Assembly: GCF_017353455.1 (NCBI RefSeq)
Contig: NZ_JAFMPZ010000001.1
Coordinates: 1 to 61,962 of the forward strand
Length of the DNA: 61,962 nucleotides
Source: Streptomyces laculatispora
GTDB taxonomy: Bacteria; Actinomycetota; Actinomycetes; Streptomycetales; Streptomycetaceae
Reading direction: 5' to 3'
The notes below the pieces were generated by a model. The model had not been told where the DNA came from and made no database searches. It saw nothing but the letters and a program-made list of their open reading frames with translations. A program made the position numbers and the translations under genes. Positions 36,806 through 45,306 of the stretch are shown here, piece after piece. The number at the start of each line of letters is the position of its first letter. The first letter of the stretch is position 1.

Positions 36806-37584
36806 CCCACCGTTTGGTGGCTTCCCGCAGCCAGGGCTGCACGATCCTGCTGAAGCGGAGCCGGCCGGGGTGCCCGAAGACGTGCAGGTCCCAGGTGTCC
36901 TTCGGGGGCTCGGTCGCGGGCGAGGAAAGGGCTCGCTGGTGGGCCAGGCGGAAGGGCTCCAGCACCTGACGAGCACGCATGCCCGGCTGCGTGTCAACGA
37001 GATCGTCGAGCGAGTCCGACTGACGCCCCCGGAGATCGTTCACCAGGGGCCGGACCTCGCCCAACCCGGTTTTCATCTCCCGGCGGCAGCGTTCGTAGAG
37101 CCCGTAGAGAACTTGTGCCTGTGCCAGCGGCGTCAGGCCCCGCAGCGTGACGTTGTTCATGTCTTCGATCGCCGGCTCCGAGCGGCACCATGTCGTCCTG
37201 TCCAGGTGCGGGTCGCGCTGGAACTCCTGGCCCCAGCACGTCCCGTGGGCCTTGCAGAAACCGGACCTGGAGCCGTACCGAATGCGGTCGCAGGCAACAA
37301 CGTCGCACTCGCCGAATCCGGGCAGTGGGATCACCGAGGGATCGGCGAGGAACTCCTCCAAGGTGACCTCGGGGGTTCGTTTCCGCCGGTGGAGATGAGC
37401 TTCGCAGAGCGGTGTGAGGCTGCTCTTCCACGGCCGCCGGCAGCCGACGGCGCACCGGCCGACGCCGCACCTGGCGCTCCTCGTCCCAGCCGATCTCGGC
37501 GAGGAAGTCGGCAGGGATAAGCCGCCGCAGGAAAGCTGCCGGATCAGGCGTGGACGATGCCGAGTGCAGGGTCGCCAGCGTCAT
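36806..37584 (-). pseudogene. Second tyrosine recombinase (TnpB-like), frameshifted and truncated
   Basis: It starts with ATG at 37584 (MTLATLHSASSTPDPAAFLR), which overlaps the stop of the preceding recombinase (ATGA). Near 37,470 the frame shifts; the continuation has a CAVGC...CEAH zinc-like motif, EFLADPSVIPLPGFGECD and the long RRPLVNDLRG-type helical region. It stops at a junction near 36,805 (WLREATKRW) before any catalytic domain. Overlapping recombinase genes are typical of Tn554-like or recombinase-in-trio elements. Confidence 0.6.
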
Positions 37585-37800
37585 CGCGGGCCCTCCACGG
37601 CGATCCGCGGGCTGCCGACGCGATCCACGGCTTCCCTCAGCCGCTGCCGACTGGGGTGCAGGTACGGCCTCGCCGAGGCGGGTGAGTGTTGACCGAGCAG
37701 AGCCTGGATCATGTCCAGTCCGCCGCCGGCGTCCGCGACGTTGCTCGCGAAGCAGTGTCTTGTGTCCGCAGAGGCCGTGTGCGGATGAGTGTGTGGCCAT
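37581..37800 (-). pseudogene. C-terminal end of a XerC-like tyrosine recombinase
   Basis: The frame carries RHCFASNVADAGGGLDMIQA, LLGQHSPASARPYLHPS and a tail to the TGA at 37581-37583. These are the box II Arg-His and the final catalytic Tyr (Y in ARPYLH) of a TnpA/XerC-like enzyme. The catalytic N-terminal part is absent upstream. Its stop overlaps the next recombinase start. Confidence 0.65.
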
Positions 37801-38179
37801 TGAGCAGGCGGACCCGGATGGCTGCGTTCGCAACGCTGATCGATGGGTGTGTTGCATTTCGGCGACATCGCTATGGCGCACATCAGCATCTGTGTGCGAG
37901 TGGTCCTGCAGGGGTGGAACATGACGCGCCCGTTCATTGCGCTGAAAGAGCCTCAGCCCACATCATCCGTGTGGGCCCCGGCTCATGAGATGAGGTGGCA
38001 GGGATGGTCAACGCGGAACCCGCTCAGGTGAGATCTGGCTGGTGAGGCGGGTGTAGTCCTCAACCCCCAGATGCCAGCGTCATTCAATGACGCTGGTTGC
38101 GAGGGCGTATTCCGCCTCACCGTCTGTCTCCGGCCTACTGTCCGGGACACTCATTCAAGAGTGGGGTATCTCAACTGCA
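37801..38179. other. Intergenic stretch without a gene
   Basis: No frame on either strand has a coherent protein or ribosome site. It separates the recombinase fragments from the DUF6262-like remnant. Confidence 0.35.
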
Positions 38180-38630
38180 TTACCCGGTAATGGCCGTTCG
38201 GGCCGCAGGCAGCCGGGTCACGCGGGTCGTTCCGGCGGAGACATCGCGGAACTGGAGGATCTCGTCGTGCTGGGCGGCGAGCCGGGCGAGGGCTTGGGTG
38301 CGGAACTCGGAGAGCTCCTCGATGGTGCTCTCGGACCGGACCAGCAGTTCCTTGAGCTTGGCGTTCTCCGCCTTGAGGCGGGTGATCTGGGCTTCGCGGG
38401 AGTCGGGGATGTCTCAGGCCTGCTGCAGGGCCTGCAGGCGTCGCTCGAACTCGACGCGGAGGTGCGCGTAGGGGCGGGTGCCGTAGAAGGCGGTGCGGTC
38501 GACGCCCCCTTCACGAGCGAGGGTCTTGACGTCGCACGGGTCGATGAACCAGCAATAGTTCGCGGGCCCGAGGTGAAAAACCTTGGCGCGCTTGGTCAGC
38601 AGATTGAGCACGTCACGGTCACTGCGCTGC
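38180..38630 (-). pseudogene. DUF6262/TnpC-like protein with an in-frame stop
   Basis: The minus-strand frame reads REGGVDRTAFYGTRPYAHLR, then QALQQA and a TGA at 38414-38416, then without a frame change DIPDSREAQITRLKAENAKL and KELLVRSESTIEELSEF to a TAA at 38180-38182. Similar coiled-coil proteins accompany paired tyrosine recombinases in Streptomyces. The TGA replaces what is probably a Gly codon. Upstream of about 38,580 the sequence no longer looks like this family. Confidence 0.55.
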
Positions 38631-38640
38631 GTCTTGGGTG

Positions 38641-38667
38641 CCGTTGCTGCCGTTGCTGCCGTTGCTG
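38641..38667. repeat. Three tandem copies of CCGTTGCTG
   Basis: A perfect 9-base unit is repeated three times, with partial copies on both flanks. In the minus frame it would encode alternating Ala/Thr. It may be a slippage-prone microsatellite within the decayed region. Between it and 38,915 no gene is seen. Confidence 0.7.
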
Positions 38668-38915
38668 GCGTTGCGTCGAGCTTCTCGTCGATTCCCGGGC
38701 GCCGGGGCCGGCTGGGAGGATGCCCTGCTGGTAATTTTGGAACTCTTCCAGTACCAGCCAGTGTGCGACGCAGTCGCCTCAGATTGACCTGTCTCGATGA
38801 CGACCCACTCGTCGTCGGTGCAGGCATCGGACCTGTTCTCCCATCGGCCGAGGCGATCACGCCTGGCTTCAGGGCCGCACAGAATGCGGTTCAGCTCAGT
38901 GGCCGGATCGCCGGG

Positions 38916-39917
38916 TCACCCACCTTCTGCCCACTCCTCGGGCGCCGCGTCGAGTAGCTCGGCGAGGCTGGCGCGGTCCGGCAGCGGGCCGTGGTCGCCG
39001 GTCACCCGCAATGCGGCGCCCGCCGTCAGATGCCCCAGCCGCAGCGCCCGTACGGGTTCCTCGCCACGCAGCAGCCCGGCGAGGAACCCGGCCGCGAACG
39101 CGTCACCGGCGCCCACCGGTTCGATGACCTCGACCTTGGGCGCGGGCACGGTGTGGACTCTGGAGCCGTCGAAGGCGGTGGCGGCCCGTGCACCGTCCTT
39201 GACGACGAGGACGGGCGGTTGTGGCAGCAAGTCCCGTACGGCGAAGGCGTCGGTCAGTCCGTCTCCCCACAGGGCCTGTGCCTCGTCGAGGCCCACGAAC
39301 GTGATGTCCGCCCGTCGGGCGAGCCCGAGCAGCACGGTGGCCGCCGCACCGTCCGCCCACAGAGCGGCCCGGTGGTTGACGTCGAAGCTCACGGGGCACG
39401 GGCGTTCAGCAACGTCGGGCTCGAGCAGCGCGGTGACCAGGTCCCGGCAGCCTGCCGAGAGCGCCGGGGTGATGCCGCTCAGGTGGATGAGGCCTGCGGA
39501 GCGCACGGCGTCGTCGTCCAGGAGGTCCGGGGTCAGGGCCGAGGCGGCGGAGCCGCGGCGGTAGTAGTGGACCCGGGTGCCCTCGGTGCCGGGGTCCTTG
39601 ACGAGGAGTCCGGTCGGGCGGTGCGGGTCGGTGCGTACGCCGCTGACATCGACACCGCATGCGGCCACCTCGGCGCGGATCCGGTGTCCGAACGGGTCGT
39701 CACCGAGCGCGGAGACCCAACGGGCGGGCACCCCGTGGTCGGCGAGGTACATCGCCACGTTGGACTCGGCGCCCGCGATCCGGATCCCGAGCAGACCGGC
39801 GCCGTCGAGCGGGGCGGCGGGTTCGGGGATCAGCGCGGCCATGGTCTCACCGATACAGGTCACCGGTCCCGTCACCGGCCGCCGGCCGGTTTCGCGGGAC
39901 GTGTGAATCTTCGTCAC
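38916..39917 (-). CDS. PfkB-family 2-keto-3-deoxy-sugar-acid kinase (KDG/KDGal kinase type)
   Basis: A 333-aa ribokinase-family protein. The GTG at 39917 overlaps the previous stop and has GGGAG seven bases upstream. PfkB marks are complete: GETMAALIPEP at the start, GIRIAGAESNVAMYLADHG, and the C-terminal signature EPVGAGDAFAAGFLAGLL with its catalytic Asp. In the operon it would phosphorylate 2-keto-3-deoxy-D-galactonate, made by DgoD, at C6 before aldol cleavage. The KDG versus KDGal preference cannot be read from sequence. It replaces the unrelated DgoK of Escherichia coli. Confidence 0.85.
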   Translation of the reverse strand: MTKIHTSRETGRRPVTGPVTCIGETMAALIPEPAAPLDGAGLLGIRIAGAESNVAMYLADHGVPARWVSALGDDPFGHRIRAEVAACGVDVSGVRTDPHRPTGLLVKDPGTEGTRVHYYRRGSAASALTPDLLDDDAVRSAGLIHLSGITPALSAGCRDLVTALLEPDVAERPCPVSFDVNHRAALWADGAAATVLLGLARRADITFVGLDEAQALWGDGLTDAFAVRDLLPQPPVLVVKDGARAATAFDGSRVHTVPAPKVEVIEPVGAGDAFAAGFLAGLLRGEEPVRALRLGHLTAGAALRVTGDHGPLPDRASLAELLDAAPEEWAEGG

Positions 39918-40783
39918 TCGGTTCTCCCGGGGTGGTAGGCACACGTGGGCAGGCCCCGGACGCCGACCCGGGTGGTGAAGACCGCACCGTCCAGCGGTCC
40001 GGGTGCAGCGAGACCGTGCCGCGCGCTGGTGACGTACAGGCTGTCCCCGTCGAGGCACAGCCCGGCGGGCTGCGTCGCAGGAATTCGGATCTGCCGGTCC
40101 AAGGTGCCGTCGGCGCGGTAGCGGTGGACGGTGCCTGTGCCCCAGACCGCAGTCCACAGGGCGCCCTCGGCGTCCACCGTCATACCGTCGGGGCTGCCGC
40201 GGTCGAAGGTGGCGAAAGTGTCCGGCGTACCCGGCAGCCCGGTGTCCGGGTCGACCGGGTACCGGCGGATGATGCCCTTGGCGCTGTCGGCGAGGTACAT
40301 CACGGTGCCGTCCGCACAGAATGCCGGGCCGTTGGGAACGGTGAGGCCGTCCAGCACCCGGATCACCGTGCCCTCGTGGTCGACACGGTAGAGGGAGCCC
40401 GCGCCGTCCTCGGCGTCGTAAGCCATGCTGCCCGCCCAGAACCTGCCGTACGGATCGGCGGTCGCGTCGTTCATCCTCATGGCCGTGGCGGCCCTGTCCT
40501 CGGGGCGCGCGAGCCACTCGGTCCGCCCGTGCGCGGTGATCAGGCATACACCGGTGCCGGCGGCCGCGATCCAGGTGCCGGGGCGTGCGTGGACGGGGGA
40601 GACCGCGCCCAGGGGCACGGACAGCCGGGCGAGTTGCGTCAGCGGAGCTGAGCGGTCCGCGGGTCCGGCCAGCAGCCGCCCGGTGAGGATGTCGACGAGG
40701 ACGATGCCGTCGTCGACCGCGCGTATTCCTTCACCGAGCCCGAGCCGGTCCTGCCAGCAGACGGCCGGTGTGCCGGCGGTCAT
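39914..40783 (-). CDS. SMP-30/gluconolactonase-family lactonase
   Basis: A 289-aa six-bladed propeller lactonase. The ATG at 40783 overlaps the aldolase stop (ATGA). Family motifs are present: LGEGIRAVDDG, MRMNDATADPYGRFWAGSM (metal-binding Asn-Asp region), LTVPNGPAF and GSPDGMTVDAEG. It should open the lactone made by the sugar dehydrogenase, for example D-galactono-lactone, to the free sugar acid used by DgoD. It might also serve the uronate pathway further right. Confidence 0.85.
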   Translation of the reverse strand: MTAGTPAVCWQDRLGLGEGIRAVDDGIVLVDILTGRLLAGPADRSAPLTQLARLSVPLGAVSPVHARPGTWIAAAGTGVCLITAHGRTEWLARPEDRAATAMRMNDATADPYGRFWAGSMAYDAEDGAGSLYRVDHEGTVIRVLDGLTVPNGPAFCADGTVMYLADSAKGIIRRYPVDPDTGLPGTPDTFATFDRGSPDGMTVDAEGALWTAVWGTGTVHRYRADGTLDRQIRIPATQPAGLCLDGDSLYVTSARHGLAAPGPLDGAVFTTRVGVRGLPTCAYHPGRTE

Positions 40784-41427
40784 CGGCCGGCGTCCGCGAG
40801 GGCGGCGGCGCGTACGGCGTCGCGGAACGCGCGCGCCCGCTCGCGGAGTGCTTCGAGGCTGCCGCCGTCGGCCGCGTCGCTGATCAGCGGCGAGCCGACA
40901 CCCACCGCAGTGGCCCCGTGCGCGAGATAGGTTCCGGCCGCGTCGGCGTCCACTCCCCCGACCGGCACGAACGGCGCGTCCGGGAACGGGCCGTGCAGTG
41001 CCCTCAGATAGCCGGGGCCGCCTGCCTGCGCCGCGGGAAAGATCTTGAAGGCGTCGGCGCCGAGCCGCTGTGCGGCGACGATGTCGGTGGGGGTCATCAC
41101 CCCCGCGAGCACGGGCAGGCCGAGGAGCTTGGCCTCCGTGACGGCCTCGCAGACGGCAGGGGTGACGACGAAGTCGGCTCCCGCGTCGCGTACTGCATGT
41201 GCGTCGTCGGAGGTGAGGACGGTGCCCGCACCAAGGGGTGCACCGGGGCCCAGGGCGGCGCGGGCCCGCCGGATGACGTCGAGTGCGTCCTTTCCGCTGA
41301 GCGAGACCTCGATGAGCGGGAGGTGCTCCTCCACCAGTGTCAGTACGGTCCTGAGCGCGGCGTCCGCGTCGTCGCCGCGCACGATGGCGACGATCCGGTG
41401 GGTGCGCAGCGAGGTCAGCAGATCCAC
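40780..41427 (-). CDS. KDPG/KDPGal-type aldolase
   Basis: A 215-aa class I aldolase from the GTG at 41427 (GGAAGGGAA upstream). Motifs: HRIVAIVR, LIEVSLSG with the catalytic Glu, GAGTVLT, and FKIFPAAQAGG with the Schiff-base Lys. It cleaves a 2-keto-3-deoxy-6-phospho-sugar acid into pyruvate and glyceraldehyde 3-phosphate. With DgoD and the kinase next to it, 6-phospho-2-keto-3-deoxygalactonate is the likely substrate. Its start overlaps the epimerase gene's 3' end by 13 bases. Confidence 0.88.
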   Translation of the reverse strand: MDLLTSLRTHRIVAIVRGDDADAALRTVLTLVEEHLPLIEVSLSGKDALDVIRRARAALGPGAPLGAGTVLTSDDAHAVRDAGADFVVTPAVCEAVTEAKLLGLPVLAGVMTPTDIVAAQRLGADAFKIFPAAQAGGPGYLRALHGPFPDAPFVPVGGVDADAAGTYLAHGATAVGVGSPLISDAADGGSLEALRERARAFRDAVRAAALADAGR

Positions 41428-42293
41428 GTGCGAGTTCCCTTCCTGTCTGTCTCTTCTGATGCTGTGTTGGTTTCCGGCTCCGTCCGTGGCGCTGGTTGTG
41501 CCCACGGCTCCGGTGCCTGCGCGGCCACGGTGAGACGCCAGCGGACCTCGCCGCTGCGCGGGACGCAAGCGGCGTCCCCGTCCTCCGCGGCCGCCAGGTC
41601 GAAGACCCGGCCGAGCATGGGCTCGACCCCTACGGACCGGTACGGCTCCGGCTCGGGGAAGCCGCCGAGGTTGCGCCACAGCGCTACGGACACCGGCTGC
41701 CCTTCGGCCTCGACGGCCATACGCAACGTGGCCGCGCCGTCGCGTACGTACACCCGTGGGGTGTCGACGATCGCGCCGACGGCTGTCCCGTCATCCGGCC
41801 CGAGCCGGTCGAGCCCGGCCGTCCGTCCGGGCTGCGACGGCCAGAAGCAGGGGATCCACCGAGCGCCGCTGTCGGGATAGAAGCGGGTCGGCGTGCCGTC
41901 CCTGATCCCGATACGGGCCTCCTCCGAGAGATCGAGCAGCGCGTGCGCGGCCCACAGGAAGCGGTAGCCGGGTTCGGCCGTGAGCCGGTAGTCGGCCACT
42001 GCGCGTTCCCCGTCGCTGCGTACCCGGCGGCTGAGCCGGAAGTCCGGGCAGTCGACGGACTCGGTACCGTCGGCCCGCTGCCAGGGCCGGGCCCAGGCAG
42101 CGCCGTGGTCGGGTGCGCCGCGTACGGTCGGTACGCATTCCTCCAGCCCACCGGCGTCGGCGAAGGCGTCGCCCGGAACGGCGCCGGGGCGGCGTGGCTC
42201 GTCGCGGTGCCAGAGCCATTCGCGGTCGGCCGCACGCAGGGACGTCCACCGTCCGCCGTGGGCCGGGTCGGTCTCGATGCTGAGGGTGGTCAT
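41415..42293 (-). CDS. Aldose 1-epimerase-like protein
   Basis: About 292 aa from the ATG at 42293; a GTG at 42302 overlapping the DgoD stop is an alternative. The N-terminus (ETDPAHGGRWTSLRAADREW) and pattern EPGYRFLWAAHALLDL, WRNLGGFPEPEPYRSVGVEP resemble galactose-mutarotase-fold proteins. It would equilibrate anomers of galactose or a related sugar before dehydrogenation. The catalytic His/Glu pair is not identified with certainty, so only the fold family is claimed. The C-terminus is long and Pro/Thr-rich. Confidence 0.7.
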   Translation of the reverse strand: MTTLSIETDPAHGGRWTSLRAADREWLWHRDEPRRPGAVPGDAFADAGGLEECVPTVRGAPDHGAAWARPWQRADGTESVDCPDFRLSRRVRSDGERAVADYRLTAEPGYRFLWAAHALLDLSEEARIGIRDGTPTRFYPDSGARWIPCFWPSQPGRTAGLDRLGPDDGTAVGAIVDTPRVYVRDGAATLRMAVEAEGQPVSVALWRNLGGFPEPEPYRSVGVEPMLGRVFDLAAAEDGDAACVPRSGEVRWRLTVAAQAPEPWAQPAPRTEPETNTASEETDRKGTRTWIC

Positions 42294-42298
42294 CGTGC

Positions 42299-43444
42299 TC
42301 ACCACTCGGCGAAGGCGCCGTCGTCGTGCCTCCACACCGGGTTGCGCCAGGCGTGTCCGGTCCGGTCAGCCGCGCGTACGGCGTTCTCGTCGACGGTGAT
42401 GCCGAGCCCCGGCAGGGCCGTGCGCCGCGCCCGTCCGCCGACGAAGCGGAACGGGTCGGTGTCCACGACGTACGAGAGCAGGTCGGCGTCCTTGTTGTAG
42501 TGGATACCCCGGCTCTGCTCCTGGATGAGGAAGTTCGGGGTGGCGAAGGCGATCTGGAGACTGGCGGCGAGTGCGATGGGGCCGAGGGGGCAGTGCGGGG
42601 CGAGTTGCGCACCGTAGGTCTCGGCGAGCGATGCGATGCGGTGGACCTCGGAGATACCCCCGGCGTGCGAGAGGTCCGGCTGGGCGACCGCGATGCCGGC
42701 CGTGAGGGCAGGCAGGAAGTCGGCGCGCCCGTAGAGCCGTTCGCCGGTGGCGATGGGTACGGAGGTGGCAGCGACCAAGGAGGACAGCAGGTGTCCCTGG
42801 TCGGGAAGGAGGGGTTCCTCCACGAACAGCGGGTGCAGGGGCTCGATGGCCTGCAGAACGCGGCGCGCGCCGGCCGGTCCGAATCTGCCGTGCATGTCGA
42901 TGGCCACATCACGGCCGGGGCCGAGAACCGCGCGAGCGGCGGCCACCCGGTCGACGACGGCAGCGGTCTCGGCAGGGGTGGGGAGAGGTGGTGTGCGGCC
43001 TGCCGCGTTCATCTTGACGGCGGTGAAGCCGGCCTCGACCTGGGCGGTGATCTGCTCGGTGAGCTCGGCGGGTTCGTCGCCGCCGACCCAGGCGTAGACC
43101 CGTACCTCGTCGCGGACCGGGCCGCCGAGCAGGGCGTGGACGGGGGCGCCGTAGGCCTTGCCGGCAATGTCCCACAAGGCCTGGTCGATACCGGCGACGG
43201 CGCTGGAGAGTATCGGGCCGCCCCGGTAGAAGCCGCCCTTGCTGAGCACCTGCCAGTGGTCCTGGATGCGCAGCGGGTCCTGGCCGATCAGGTATTCGGC
43301 GAGGACATCGACGGCGGCGCGGACGACCTCGGCCCGCCCCTCGATGACGGGTTCCCCCCAGCCGACGACGCCCTCGTCGGTCTCGATCCGGCAGAACAGC
43401 CAGCGTGGCGGTACGAGGAAGGTCTCGATGCGAGTGATCTTCAC
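42299..43444 (-). CDS. dgoD: D-galactonate dehydratase
   Basis: A 381-aa enolase-superfamily enzyme that converts D-galactonate to 2-keto-3-deoxy-D-galactonate. It matches Escherichia coli DgoD as I know it along nearly its whole length, including the start (MKITRIETFLVPPRW), EGVVGWGEPVIEGR, GFYRGGPIL, SAVAGIDQALWDI, the catalytic region PDLSHAGGISE, LAPHCPLGPIALAA with the active His, and the WRNPVWRHDDGAFAEW end. Metal ligands lie in AIDMHG, FVEEP and ATGER. The GTG start overlaps the regulator stop (GTGA). This gene defines the pathway of the operon. Confidence 0.93.
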   Translation of the reverse strand: MKITRIETFLVPPRWLFCRIETDEGVVGWGEPVIEGRAEVVRAAVDVLAEYLIGQDPLRIQDHWQVLSKGGFYRGGPILSSAVAGIDQALWDIAGKAYGAPVHALLGGPVRDEVRVYAWVGGDEPAELTEQITAQVEAGFTAVKMNAAGRTPPLPTPAETAAVVDRVAAARAVLGPGRDVAIDMHGRFGPAGARRVLQAIEPLHPLFVEEPLLPDQGHLLSSLVAATSVPIATGERLYGRADFLPALTAGIAVAQPDLSHAGGISEVHRIASLAETYGAQLAPHCPLGPIALAASLQIAFATPNFLIQEQSRGIHYNKDADLLSYVVDTDPFRFVGGRARRTALPGLGITVDENAVRAADRTGHAWRNPVWRHDDGAFAEW

Positions 43445-44184
43445 CGGTTCACGGTCCCCTCGTCGGTGGCCGGCCGGGTGCCGTGGGCCCGGTCGAGGTC
43501 GCGTACGGCCTGGTCGAGCAGGTCCCGCATGGCGCGTTCGGCGGCAGCCTGGTCCTGGTCGCGTACGGCGTCCAGCACAGCCCGGTGACTGGGTACGGGG
43601 TCCTCGCCGTGCGGCGAACTGTGCACGATCTCGTCGCGGTGCGCGAGGCCCGACTCGATGACCATCTCCATGCGTTCGAGCAATTCGTTGTGGGTGGCCG
43701 CGAGGAGGGCGCGGTGGAATGCGAGGTCCGCCTCGACCGCGTGGGCCGCGACGCCGTCCTGCTCACCCATCGCGGTGAGGGCAGCTTCGAGTGCGTCCAG
43801 GTCGGTATCGGTGCGGCGGGCGGCGGCCAGCCGGACAGCGGCCGGCTCGATGATGCCGCGCACCTCACCGAGGTTGTGCAGCAGTGCCGGATCGGTGCCG
43901 GAGACGGTGCCACCCGCGAACTGCCAGCGCAGCACGTCCGCGTCGAGGAGGTTCCAGTCGGCACGGGCTCTGACGAAGGTGCCGCGTTTCTGGCGCGCGT
44001 CGACCATCCCCTTGGCGGCGAGGACCTTCAGGGATTCCCGCAAGGCGGTCAGGCTGACGTCCAACTCGTCCTGCAGCGCCACGAGATCGAGTGTCGCTCC
44101 TTCGGGGATCTCGCCGCTCAGCACCCGGCGCGCGAGAGTCTCCACGGTCTGGCCGTGCACTCCGCGGCGCGCGTATGGCGTCAT
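43441..44184 (-). CDS. FadR-type GntR transcription regulator (DgoR-like)
   Basis: A 247-aa protein from the ATG at 44184 with GAAAGG nine bases upstream. The N-terminal winged helix (ATLDLVALQDELDVSLTALR, ESLKVLAAKGMVDARQKRG) and C-terminal FCD helical domain (VEADLAFHRALLAATHNELL, HRAVLDAVRDQD) are complete, with metal-binding Asp/His residues in place. It probably represses the operon until a sugar acid binds. Co-transcribed with dgoD by a 4-bp overlap; the AT-rich palindrome at 45,240 upstream of the operon is a candidate site. Confidence 0.88.
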   Translation of the reverse strand: MTPYARRGVHGQTVETLARRVLSGEIPEGATLDLVALQDELDVSLTALRESLKVLAAKGMVDARQKRGTFVRARADWNLLDADVLRWQFAGGTVSGTDPALLHNLGEVRGIIEPAAVRLAAARRTDTDLDALEAALTAMGEQDGVAAHAVEADLAFHRALLAATHNELLERMEMVIESGLAHRDEIVHSSPHGEDPVPSHRAVLDAVRDQDQAAAERAMRDLLDQAVRDLDRAHGTRPATDEGTVNR

Positions 44185-44224
44185 GTCTGTGTGCCTTTCT
44201 GGTGCGCGATGGGTACGGAGACGG

Positions 44225-44983
44225 TCAGGCCGAGGCTTTGACGACGGACCAGCCGCCGTCCACCAGCAGGCTCGATCCCGTGATGTAGGACGCCTCGTCG
44301 GCGGCGAGAAATGCAATCGCCGCCGCGGCCTCCTGGGGGGTGCCGAAACGCTTGGCGGCAGTCTCGGTGACGCTCTGCCTCCGGTCCTCCTCCGAGACCC
44401 GGTCCCATGCCCCGGTGAGGATGGGGCCGGGCAGGACGGCGTTGACCCGCACCTCGGGTCCGTACTCCACCGCCAGTTGTCCGCACAGAGAGAGCAGCGC
44501 GCCCTTGGACGCCGCGTACGCGGGATGTCCGGGGATGCCCTTGTGGGCGTGGACCGAGGAGGTGAGCACCACGGCGCCGCGGCGTTCGCGCAGGTCGGGC
44601 AGGACCGCACGGAAGCCGAGGAACGCTCCGGTGAGGTTCACTGCGAGCTGGCGCTCCCACGAGGTGACGGTCATCTCGTGCGCGGGGGTGACGTCGACCG
44701 TGAAGGCGTTGCTCACCAGGACGTCGACGGGGCCGAAGGTGTGCGCCGCGGAGATGATCCGTCCCCAGTCGCCCTCGTCCGCGACGTCCGTGCGGACGAA
44801 GAGGGCCCGGCCGCCCGCTGCTCGGATGCCCGCGGCCACACGCTCGCCCGCGTCCTCGGCGATGTCGGCGAGGATCACCGCCGCGCCTTCGGCGGCGAGC
44901 CGTTCGGCGGTGGCCGCGCCGATGCCCGACGCGGCTCCGGTGACCACTGCCGCCTTGTCGGCGAAGCGGGTGTTTCCGTTCAT
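44225..44983 (-). CDS. Short-chain dehydrogenase/reductase, probable sugar dehydrogenase
   Basis: A 252-aa classical SDR. The ATG at 44983 has GAGGAG 11 bases upstream. NAD(P)-binding TGAASGIG near residue 16, N in AVNLTG, and the catalytic Ser (SSVHAH) and Y-x-x-x-K (YAASK) are present. The C-terminus VDGGWSVV is typical of glucose/galactose-dehydrogenase-like SDRs. As the first gene of the dgo operon it likely oxidises D-galactose to galactonolactone. The substrate is inferred only from context. Confidence 0.83.
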   Translation of the reverse strand: MNGNTRFADKAAVVTGAASGIGAATAERLAAEGAAVILADIAEDAGERVAAGIRAAGGRALFVRTDVADEGDWGRIISAAHTFGPVDVLVSNAFTVDVTPAHEMTVTSWERQLAVNLTGAFLGFRAVLPDLRERRGAVVLTSSVHAHKGIPGHPAYAASKGALLSLCGQLAVEYGPEVRVNAVLPGPILTGAWDRVSEEDRRQSVTETAAKRFGTPQEAAAAIAFLAADEASYITGSSLLVDGGWSVVKASA

Positions 44984-45154
44984 GGGGCTGTCGGCTCCTC
45001 GGGTGGTGAAGCTGTCGGCGATTCTGCCGGTGGCGCCGTTCGGACGGTTGGCTACTGCCTCACGCGTACGACGAGTTGGACTGCGGGGTGACCAGAAAGG
45101 TGCGGCTCCGTGCTGTGCCGAGGTGTGCCTGCGACTCCGCATGCGCGCCCACGG

Positions 45155-45195
45155 AACGAGGCCCGGCCTCCCGACCCAGGCGGCCGGGCCTCGTT
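45155..45195. terminator. 14-bp hairpin between the two minus-strand units
   Basis: AACGAGGCCCGGCC and GGCCGGGCCTCGTT pair perfectly around a 13-base loop. It sits within the leader of the dgo operon on the minus strand, so it would have to be read through by a promoter at the AT-rich block, or it lies upstream of a start site closer to 44,983. The spacer from 44,984 to 45,306 holds no other gene. Confidence 0.6.
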
Positions 45196-45239
45196 CGGCT
45201 GATACAGACTGACGGGGCAACCGGGCCACCGTCAAGATT

Positions 45240-45250
45240 AATTACTAATT
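45240..45250. promoter_or_regulatory. AT-rich palindrome, candidate operator/promoter of the dgo operon
   Basis: AATTACTAATT is a perfect 5-bp inverted repeat about one central base, within a 35-base block (45,232-45,268) that is almost entirely A/T in a very GC-rich neighbourhood. It lies about 260 bases before the SDR start and just past the beta-helix gene's stop. A GntR site or promoter is plausible. Confidence 0.4.
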
Positions 45251-45306
45251 TATCTACTGACTTTGACTGGGCCGGTTCCCTGCCCCGCGGCTCTCGGCCG
45301 TGCGGG

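Noticed and set aside
3..38630. A BREX or Pgl system
   Set aside because: No PglZ phosphatase, BrxL or BrxC-like gene is present, and the kinase here is fused to a helicase, not a PglW-type protein.
38641..38667. A CRISPR array
   Set aside because: The repeat unit is 9 bases with no spacers; it is a short tandem repeat.
42326..43588. A 420-codon plus-strand frame opposite dgoD
   Set aside because: The minus strand is an unmistakable galactonate dehydratase; the plus frame is Gly/Asp/Val-rich shadow.
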